48,191 nt of DNA from the NCBI GenBank assembly GCA_031262405.1, contig JAISHS010000019.1:1-48191 (forward strand), read 5' to 3'. This document shows, piece by piece, positions 42,546 through 48,191 of the stretch. This stretch comes from Oscillospiraceae bacterium (GTDB lineage: Bacteria > Bacillota > Clostridia > Oscillospirales > Oscillospiraceae). A program made the position numbers and the translations under genes. The notes below the pieces were generated by a model. That model was given only the letters and a program-made list of their open reading frames with translations, was not told the DNA's origin and ran no database searches. The number at the start of each line of letters is the position of its first letter. Positions within the stretch are counted from its first letter, which is position 1.

Positions 42546-44395
42546 CTCTCCCCCGCCCTTTCAAGCAGCTTCAGTGCCTGCGCCGTCAGCGAATAGGCGT
42601 CAAGTCCATAGAGTGCCTTGAGCTGCTCCACGGTTCCCTGCCTCACAACTCCGTTGCCGAGATTAAGGGTGCTCACCGCTCGAAGCGAAATCCCGCGTCT
42701 CACACATTCCGCCAGAACCGCCTCGCCGATGCCGGAGGTCTCGCAAGCGTCCTCAAAGGCAAGCAGAACTCCGGTTTTGGCAACCGACGCCAAAATACTG
42801 TCAAAATCCAGCGGGTTTATTAGATTGAGCTTTATAATCTCGGCGGATACTCCGCTTCTCTCCAGCTCCTGCGCCGCCGCTATAGCCTCGTTAATCAAAA
42901 TTCCATAGGTCAGCAGGGTTAGGTCTGAGCCCTCCCTGAGTCTGACGGCCGGGGCAAGCCCCATTGAGCCGGTATAGGCGCCCTCGCCCGAGCGCGGATA
43001 GCGCACCGCGACAGGCCCGTCTATACGATAGAGAGCCGCTACTAGCTGCTCGCGCAGCTCAAGAAAGCTCGACGGGGCAAACACCGCCATATAGGGCACG
43101 CTCCTCAAGTAGCTCACGTCAAAGCTGCCCTGGTGGGTCTCGCCGTCCGCGCCGACAAGCCCCGCCCTGTCCACGGCAAAAACAACGTGCCTCTTCGAGA
43201 GCGCAACGTCGTGGATGAGCATATCATAGCCCCGCTGCAGGAAGGTAGAATAGACTGCAAAAACCGGAAGCAGCCCGCGTGTTGCCATACCGGCGGCCAT
43301 AGCCACGCAATGCCCCTCGGTAATGCCCGCATCAAAGAACCTCTCCGGAAACCTCTCGGCAAAGTCCGTAAGACCCGTACCGGCGCACATCGCCGCCGTA
43401 ATCGCGGTGATTTTAGGGTCTCGCTCCGCGAGCTCCACGAGCGCCGCGCCGAATTCATCAGAGAAGCTGCGCTTCTCCTCCGGCTGCAAACCGGTTTCGG
43501 CGTCGAAGGCTCCGACCGCGTGAAAGGCCTCCGGCTGCTGCTCGGCGAAGGAATAGCCCCTGCCCTTCTGCGTCAGCGCGTGAACAACCACAGGGCGGTT
43601 TAGCTCCCGCGCCCAGAGCAAAACCGCCTCCAGCGCGGCAATATCGTGCCCGTCAACGGTGCCTAAGTATTCAAAGCCCAGCTCAGCAAACTGATTGTCG
43701 GGCAAAAGGTGGCGCTTGAACCACTCCTTAATCGCGTGCGTCAGCCGATAGAGCGGCGGAATCTTCCCGATCGACCGCCGATACCAGCGTTTAAAGCGAA
43801 AATAAGCCGGTCTCACCCTAAGCCGCGCCAGCATATTCGAGACCCCGCCGACGCTCTTGTCTATGGACATCCCGTTGTCGTTTAGGACAACGACCATCGG
43901 CTCCCCGGAGGCTCCCGCGTCCGCCAGCCCCTCGAAGGCAAGCCCCCCCGTGAGCGCGCCGTCGCCGACAAGCGCAACAATGTCTATGTCTGCGCCTTGA
44001 AGAGTCCTCGAGCGCGCCAGACCCAGAGCCACCGAGACGGCGTTTGAGGCGTGCCCCGCAATACTCGCGTCGTGAACGCTCTCCAAGGGCTTCGGAAAGC
44101 CGGAAACCCCGTCCAGCTTTCGCAGCGTGTGAAAAGCCTCTCGGCGACCGGTGAGGAGCTTATGCACATAGCACTGGTGCCCCACGTCAAAAACCAGCCT
44201 GTCACGGCTCGTGTCATAGACCCTATGCAGGGCAACCGTCAGCTCCACCGCACCCAAATTAGCGGCGAGGTGCCCCCCCGTCTTCGCTACATTTTCAATT
44301 AAAAACTCCCGTATCTCACCGCAAAGTGAATAGAGCTGCCCAATGCTAAGCTCCCTCAGCGCCTCCGGCGAGTCAATACTATCCAATAAATTCAA
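42542..44395 (-). CDS. dxs: 1-deoxy-D-xylulose-5-phosphate synthase
   Basis: 617 residues, full length. The thiamine diphosphate motif GDGALTGGLAFEGL...LNDNGMSI, the GHQCYVHKLLTGR region, the central transketolase domain with DAGITEGHCVAMAAGMA, and the C-terminal domain are all present. It condenses pyruvate and glyceraldehyde 3-phosphate, the first step of the MEP isoprenoid pathway, and lies next to ispA, which uses its end products. Confidence 0.97.
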   Translation of the reverse strand: MNLLDSIDSPEALRELSIGQLYSLCGEIREFLIENVAKTGGHLAANLGAVELTVALHRVYDTSRDRLVFDVGHQCYVHKLLTGRREAFHTLRKLDGVSGFPKPLESVHDASIAGHASNAVSVALGLARSRTLQGADIDIVALVGDGALTGGLAFEGLADAGASGEPMVVVLNDNGMSIDKSVGGVSNMLARLRVRPAYFRFKRWYRRSIGKIPPLYRLTHAIKEWFKRHLLPDNQFAELGFEYLGTVDGHDIAALEAVLLWARELNRPVVVHALTQKGRGYSFAEQQPEAFHAVGAFDAETGLQPEEKRSFSDEFGAALVELAERDPKITAITAAMCAGTGLTDFAERFPERFFDAGITEGHCVAMAAGMATRGLLPVFAVYSTFLQRGYDMLIHDVALSKRHVVFAVDRAGLVGADGETHQGSFDVSYLRSVPYMAVFAPSSFLELREQLVAALYRIDGPVAVRYPRSGEGAYTGSMGLAPAVRLREGSDLTLLTYGILINEAIAAAQELERSGVSAEIIKLNLINPLDFDSILASVAKTGVLLAFEDACETSGIGEAVLAECVRRGISLRAVSTLNLGNGVVRQGTVEQLKALYGLDAYSLTAQALKLLERAGER

Positions 44396-44425
44396 AGCTA
44401 AATCCTTCTATGCAAAAAATATAAC

Positions 44426-45310
44426 TCATTTTTCCCGATAAGCCAGCCGCTCGGCAAGCTCACATAAAAACTCCGCATCCGGCAGAAGCTTCAGCTCGCC
44501 CTTGGCGGCGTCCGTGAACTTGCGCAGCATCTTTTCACATTTCTCCGCGCCCAAGAGCGTCATAAAGGTGGTCTTGTTCCCCCTGAAATCCTTGCCGACG
44601 CTCTTGCCTAAGACCACGTCCGTGCTCAAAACGTCAAGCATATCGTCCCGTATCTGAAAGGCCGCCCCAAGACAGGCGCCGTAAAACATCGCCGCCTCCT
44701 GCTGCTCCGGGCTCGCCCCTCCGGCAATCGCGCCCAAGCGGCAGGCCGCAATCAAAAGCGCCCCCGTCTTGCGCGAATGCACATCCGTAAGCTGTGCCTC
44801 CGTAAGCTTCCGCCCGCTGTTTACAATATCCAAATACTGCCCGCCGCAGATGCCGTCCACACCCGCCGCATCGGCAAGAGCCTGCGCGCAATCCGCGCGT
44901 ACCTGCGCTGGAAGCTCACTTCTCAAAATCTTCCCGAAGGCCTCCGCCTGAAGCGCGTCCCCCGCCAAAATCGCAATCGCCTGCCCGTACACAACATGGT
45001 TCGTCAGCTTACCCCGCCGCAGAGAATCGTCGTCCATGCAGGGCAAATCGTCGTGTATGAGCGAATAGGTGTGCAGCAGCTCAACCGCGCAGGCAAGCGG
45101 CAGCGCCGCCTCCGGCGACCCGCCGACGGCGCGGCAAAATTCCAGCGTGAGAATCGGGCGAATCCGCTTCCCCCCCGCCATGAGGCTATAGTTCATCGCC
45201 TCAAGCAGCCCGTCAAAGCTCAAGCCCTGCGCCGCAAAGCACTCGCCCAACGCCTTCTCAATCAGCTGTCCGTAACATCTATATCTCTCGTCAAAATCCA
45301 TACTATTCAT
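44426..45310 (-). CDS. ispA: Farnesyl diphosphate synthase (polyprenyl synthetase)
   Basis: About 294 residues from the ATG at 45310, which has ggag 10 bases upstream and overlaps the xseB stop by 8 bases; the frame extends further into xseB but without support. It carries the two aspartate-rich motifs, DDLPCMDDD and DDMLDV, plus GGKRIRP near the N terminus and KTGALL. It makes C15 (or similar) prenyl diphosphates from IPP and DMAPP for undecaprenyl and quinone precursors. Confidence 0.95.
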   Translation of the reverse strand: MNSMDFDERYRCYGQLIEKALGECFAAQGLSFDGLLEAMNYSLMAGGKRIRPILTLEFCRAVGGSPEAALPLACAVELLHTYSLIHDDLPCMDDDSLRRGKLTNHVVYGQAIAILAGDALQAEAFGKILRSELPAQVRADCAQALADAAGVDGICGGQYLDIVNSGRKLTEAQLTDVHSRKTGALLIAACRLGAIAGGASPEQQEAAMFYGACLGAAFQIRDDMLDVLSTDVVLGKSVGKDFRGNKTTFMTLLGAEKCEKMLRKFTDAAKGELKLLPDAEFLCELAERLAYREK

Positions 45311-45530
45311 CAAAGGGCAGCTCCTCCGGATTACCGTCCTCGCCCCTTCGGAGCATAACAACCTTCTGCTGCGCCTCATCTAACATCTTGGTGCAGTCCT
45401 TGACAAGCGCCGTACCCTCCTCAAAAATCGCCAGCGACTCGGCAAGCGGCGCCTCGCCCTTCTCCAAGAGCTTTACCAGCTCCTCAAGCCGCGCCAGAGA
45501 CTTTTCAAAACTCGGCTTATCCTTCGCCAT
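45303..45530 (-). CDS. xseB: Exodeoxyribonuclease VII small subunit
   Basis: 75 residues from the ATG at 45530 (MAKDKPSFEKSLARLEELV), the usual size. The coiled-coil helical hairpin has the family pattern S-F-E-x-x-L-x-x-L-E-x-L-V, then LEKGEAPLAESLAIFEEGTALVK. Partner of XseA. The start overlaps the xseA 3' end by 14 bases. Confidence 0.94.
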   Translation of the reverse strand: MAKDKPSFEKSLARLEELVKLLEKGEAPLAESLAIFEEGTALVKDCTKMLDEAQQKVVMLRRGEDGNPEELPFDE

Positions 45531-46740
45531 CCTTATCCTCCGTTCTCCCCGTAACAAGGCAGCCCAGCGACCCGCGCCTGAGCGCCAGCGACAATGTACT
45601 CCCAATCTCCGCCTCGAGAGCGTCCGTAATCGTCCTTCCGGAGCCGTCCGTAGCTATCGCGTACCCGCGCGCTAAAACCTTGAGCGGGCTTAACGCGTCA
45701 AGCTTTGCCGCCAGACGCACATAGCTCTGCCGTTTCCCGGCAACCGCCCGCTCGAGCCTCGAGCCGAGCCGCTCGTATAAATAATCCACTTCCTGCCGCT
45801 TCCCGTCTATATAAGCCGTCGGCTCGCGCAGAGCGCGGCGCGACGCACAAAACTCCAGCCTTGAACTCAGTGCCGCAAGCTTCTTCTCCTGCGCCCTGAA
45901 AAGCCTCCCGCCGAGAGACGATACCAGCTGCGCCATCTCCTCACAGTCCGGCACCGCAAGCTCCGCCCCGTTCGACGGCGTAGCCGCGCGCAAATCCGCA
46001 ACATAGTCCGAAATCGTAACGTCCGGCTCGTGCCCCACCGCCGAGATAACGGGTATCTCCGACTCAAAAATCGCCCGCGCGACCCGCTCGTCGTTAAAGG
46101 CCCACAAATCCTCGATAGAGCCGCCGCCGCGCCCGATTATAATCAAATCCGCAAGATCAAAGCGGTTTGCATAGCGCAGAGCCCCTACAAGCTCCGGCGG
46201 AGCCTCCGCCCCCTGCACGCGCACGGGCAGCAAAAGCACCTTACTCATCGGCCAGCGCGCCTTCAAAACCCGAATAATATCCCTCACCGCCGCCCCGGCG
46301 GATGAGGTTATAACCGCAATCCTCTCCGGAAACCTCGGCAGCGGCTTCTTGTGCTCGGGCTCAAAGAGCCCCTCGCGCCGCAGCTTTTCCTTCAATTTCT
46401 CAAAGGCCGCGTATAAATCGCCCAGCCCCTCCGGCAAAAGCTCGGTGCAATAGAGCTGATAGGCCCCGTCGCGCGGATAGACCGTCACGCGCCCTGTAGC
46501 CACAACCCCCATGCCGCTCTCCGGCTTAAAGCTCAGCCTTCCGGCGCTCGTCTTAAACATCACGCAGCGCAGAGAGCTCTCAGCGTCCTTGAGCGTAAAA
46601 TAGTGGTGCCCGGAGGGATAAACCTTATAGTTAGAAAGCTCCCCCCGCACGGCGACGGACGCCAAAGCGCCATCGGAGTCGATGAGACGCTTTATTCTCC
46701 CCGTAAGCTCCGAAACCGAGAGCGCGAGAGCTTCCATCAC
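45517..46740 (-). CDS. xseA: Exodeoxyribonuclease VII large subunit
   Basis: 407 residues. N-terminal OB-fold (about 1-95, VRGELSNYKVYPSGHHYFTLKD), catalytic domain with FPERIAVITSSAGAAVRDI, LIIGRGGGSIEDLWAFNDE and PVISAVGHEPDVTISDYVADLRAATPSNGAE, and a C-terminal coiled coil. It degrades single-stranded DNA with XseB. It overlaps nusB by 4 bases. Confidence 0.96.
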   Translation of the reverse strand: MMEALALSVSELTGRIKRLIDSDGALASVAVRGELSNYKVYPSGHHYFTLKDAESSLRCVMFKTSAGRLSFKPESGMGVVATGRVTVYPRDGAYQLYCTELLPEGLGDLYAAFEKLKEKLRREGLFEPEHKKPLPRFPERIAVITSSAGAAVRDIIRVLKARWPMSKVLLLPVRVQGAEAPPELVGALRYANRFDLADLIIIGRGGGSIEDLWAFNDERVARAIFESEIPVISAVGHEPDVTISDYVADLRAATPSNGAELAVPDCEEMAQLVSSLGGRLFRAQEKKLAALSSRLEFCASRRALREPTAYIDGKRQEVDYLYERLGSRLERAVAGKRQSYVRLAAKLDALSPLKVLARGYAIATDGSGRTITDALEAEIGSTLSLALRRGSLGCLVTGRTEDKDGEG

Positions 46741-47246
46741 TGCGCCTCCGGCTCTTCGACGGGCTGTTCAGACGACCGCTCAGTCGCATCCGCCTCCGGC
46801 TCCTCGTCGAATTTTTCCCGCATAAAGGAGCCCAGAATGCCGTTGATAAAGGCCGCCGTCTCCTGCTCCTCATAGCTTTTAGAAAGCTCCACCGCCTCGT
46901 TAATCGCGGCGCGCGGCGGAACCTCCTCCATGTATAGGACCTCATAGAGGGCAACGCGAAGAATGGCGGCCGCCACGCGCGAAATGCGCGTCAGCTTCCA
47001 CCCCTTCGAATATTTCTCAATCAGCCCGTCCAGCTCCGATCCCCGCGCATAAGCGCCGGAAACCAGAGCTCGGATATAGCTCAGCTGCTCGTCTGGCAAT
47101 TGGGCAAACAGCTTGTCCTCGCCGGAGAGCGTCGCGTAATACTCCCCGTCGAAGAAGCCGTCCAGAAAGCTACCCGCCTCTTGCCCGTTGCAGTCCAGAG
47201 CGAAAACGAGCCTCACGGCAATCTCTCTCGCCGCCGTTCTTGTCAT
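46737..47246 (-). CDS. nusB: Transcription antitermination factor NusB
   Basis: About 169 residues from the ATG at 47246, with ggagg 9 bases upstream. All-helical NusB fold: TRTAAREIAVRLVFALD at the N terminus and the C-terminal VPPRAAINEAVELSKSY...FINGILG signature. It binds boxA RNA with S10 (NusE) during rRNA transcription. A Glu/Pro/Ala-rich tail of about 25 residues extends beyond the normal end and is probably disordered. Confidence 0.95.
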   Translation of the reverse strand: MTRTAAREIAVRLVFALDCNGQEAGSFLDGFFDGEYYATLSGEDKLFAQLPDEQLSYIRALVSGAYARGSELDGLIEKYSKGWKLTRISRVAAAILRVALYEVLYMEEVPPRAAINEAVELSKSYEEQETAAFINGILGSFMREKFDEEPEADATERSSEQPVEEPEAQ

Positions 47247-47270
47247 TAGCAAAAACCTCCGACGCGCCCG

Positions 47271-47639
47271 TTACGCTTTAGAATTTTTAAAAGACACCCC
47301 GCTCACGTGCACGTTAACCTTCGGCGAAATCCCCGCCATAGACTCCATCGCCTGGGCAACAGCCTCCTGAACGGCCTTGGCAACCGTCGTCACGACGCTC
47401 CCGAAGGTGACGATTATCAAAACATCCACCATAACAGCGCCGTCCTCGACAACGACCTTGACTCCGCGCGGAAGCGCGCGCTTGCCGATATAGTCGAGAA
47501 TGTCGTTGCCGACGGTGTTGGAGAGCGACGACACGCCGTCCACCTCAGTCACCGCCGCCGCGACTATCGACGACAAAACATCCTCGGCAATGTTAATACT
47601 GCCCTTTTCAGTAACCGTGGTCATATAAGAATCAGACAT
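47271..47639 (-). CDS. Asp23/Gls24 family envelope-stress protein
   Basis: 122 residues from the ATG at 47639, behind ggaggaattatt. Signature GSINIAEDVLSSIVAAAVTEVDGVSSL, and the conserved C-terminal VQEAVAQAMESMAGISPKVNVHVSGV. In Firmicutes this gene (yqhY-like) lies just upstream of nusB, as here. Cytosolic and membrane-associated through partners in relatives; linked to fatty-acid and envelope homeostasis. Confidence 0.93.
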   Translation of the reverse strand: MSDSYMTTVTEKGSINIAEDVLSSIVAAAVTEVDGVSSLSNTVGNDILDYIGKRALPRGVKVVVEDGAVMVDVLIIVTFGSVVTTVAKAVQEAVAQAMESMAGISPKVNVHVSGVSFKNSKA

Positions 47640-47664
47640 CAATAATTCCTCCGAATCAATAGCT

Positions 47665-47709
47665 GGGATATGGTATGATAACCAGATTTCGGTTATCATA
47701 CCATATCCC
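47665..47709. terminator. Perfect 19-bp hairpin between spoIIIAH and the asp23-like gene
   Basis: GGGATATGGTATGATAACC (47665-47683) with its exact complement (47691-47709) and a 7-base loop. It lies 59 bases after the spoIIIAH stop in the minus-strand direction. No T-run follows, so it may be a terminator for the sporulation operon or a processing site ahead of the housekeeping block. Confidence 0.6.
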
Positions 47710-47768
47710 TCTCAAAAAATAAAGCATAAATTAAGGAAGTTCTGATTAAATCAGCCGTAGCGTTCCGC

Positions 47769-48191
47769 TCACTCAAAAACCGTTGCGCCGTTCTCGTCTA
47801 CATAGCCGCCTTGCGTCGCAATATCGCTCTGGGCTTCTCCTTCGGTGCTGACGGGAGCGCCCGCGTCCTCACCGCTGCCGATTAGCGCGCCGGAACCGGC
47901 TTCTCCCGAGGTCTGAACCTCGGTGTTCGCGACCGGATCCTTGATCTCTAAAATGTGGAGCTGAGTAGCGTTATAACTGGTCTCCGTGATAATAGCGTCA
48001 GTGATTCTCGCCGCCTGCTCGGGCGTGAGCCCGTCGGAGGACGTCGGCACCGCCACCGTAATCCCCTCCGCGCTCATAAAGACTACGCACTCGGCGAAAT
48101 CCTTTGCCAGCAGAAGGTTTTCAATCTGCGTCTCCTGCATGGAGTAGGAAGCCATCGCGGCGATAGCGTTCATCGCGCTGTCAATCGTCTC
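47769..48191 (-). CDS. spoIIIAH: Stage III sporulation protein AH (partial, N terminus beyond window)
   Basis: 141 codons visible, reading in from the right edge, so the N-terminal membrane anchor is not seen. The C-terminal ring-building motif domain is recognisable: helices MNAIAAMASYSMQETQIENLLLAKDF followed by ECVVFMSAEGITVAVPTSSDGLTPEQAARITDAI and a closing strand. SpoIIIAH forms the mother-cell side of the channel to the forespore (with SpoIIQ). An extra tail of about 50 residues rich in Gly/Ser/Glu/Ala (from about 47770 to 47935) follows the domain and is unusual. The gene position before asp23-nusB is the conserved one. Confidence 0.88.
   Translation of the reverse strand, partial: ETIDSAMNAIAAMASYSMQETQIENLLLAKDFAECVVFMSAEGITVAVPTSSDGLTPEQAARITDAIITETSYNATQLHILEIKDPVANTEVQTSGEAGSGALIGSGEDAGAPVSTEGEAQSDIATQGGYVDENGATVFE

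Noticed and set aside
1-48191. CRISPR array, rRNA operon or insertion sequence
   Set aside because: No regularly spaced 23-40 bp repeats, no 16S/23S sequence and no transposase motifs were seen on either strand.

Overview
The window looks like a chromosomal segment of an anaerobic, endospore-forming Firmicute (Clostridia, probably Oscillospirales-like or a relative). Three things point there: the conserved Firmicutes block spoIIIAH – asp23-like – nusB – xseA – xseB – ispA – dxs – tlyA – nadK – argR – recN, a SpoIIIAH sporulation protein, and YesM/YesN-type sugar sensing. The genes are dense and mostly GC-rich (about 60% by eye), with frequent ATGA or short overlaps. I saw no rRNA, tRNA, CRISPR array or transposase.

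Region by region: (1) 1-1965 is an AT-richer restriction-modification island on the minus strand: a Dam/DpnM-like adenine methyltransferase, a MutH/Sau3AI-like endonuclease, and a second DNA methyltransferase cut by the left edge. (2) 1985-4629 holds a Crp/Fnr-family regulator divergent from a lipoprotein/permease pair of an ABC importer that has no ATPase gene here. A palindrome sits near -41 of the predicted importer promoter. (3) 4630-12138 is a complete, tightly packed histidine operon, hisZ-G-D-C-B-H-A-F-IE, lacking only a histidinol-phosphatase. (4) 12288-25358 is an L-arabinose (probably furanose-form) uptake and catabolism locus. A YesN-type response regulator, a YesM-type kinase and a kinase-linked sugar-binding lipoprotein flank a seven-gene operon: binding protein, ATPase, two permeases, FGGY kinase, araA, araD. 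(5) 25421-27237 is a chemoreceptor with a clear promoter. (6) 27467-31804 encodes a roughly 1,445-residue protein made of a parallel beta-helix followed by eight pilin-type isopeptide domains, with no visible signal peptide or sorting signal. (7) 31898-37098 carries an ABC-F ATPase, a palindromic/tandem repeat element, a class B-like penicillin-binding protein, and a RodA/FtsW-family polymerase with an FHA-like domain inserted after its first membrane segment. (8) 37340-48191 has tyrS and the recN-to-spoIIIAH housekeeping and sporulation block.

How the parts work together: the ara locus reads as one sensing, uptake and catabolism circuit in which the kinase-linked binding protein is a paralogue of the transport binding protein. 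The PBP/RodA pair resembles the actinobacterial elongation pair (pbpA/rodA with FHA proteins), but here the FHA-like module is fused to the polymerase.

The less expected signals are an identical 12-bp TGTACA-centred sequence at the his promoter and upstream of the response regulator (with a related copy inside the his operon), a family of 7-bp tandem repeats at the ends of several genes, the signal-less multi-isopeptide protein, an apparent Asp-to-Asn change in the endonuclease active site, and a 35-bp duplication that places the PBP start region. All functional statements rest on reading motifs and context; no database search was run.
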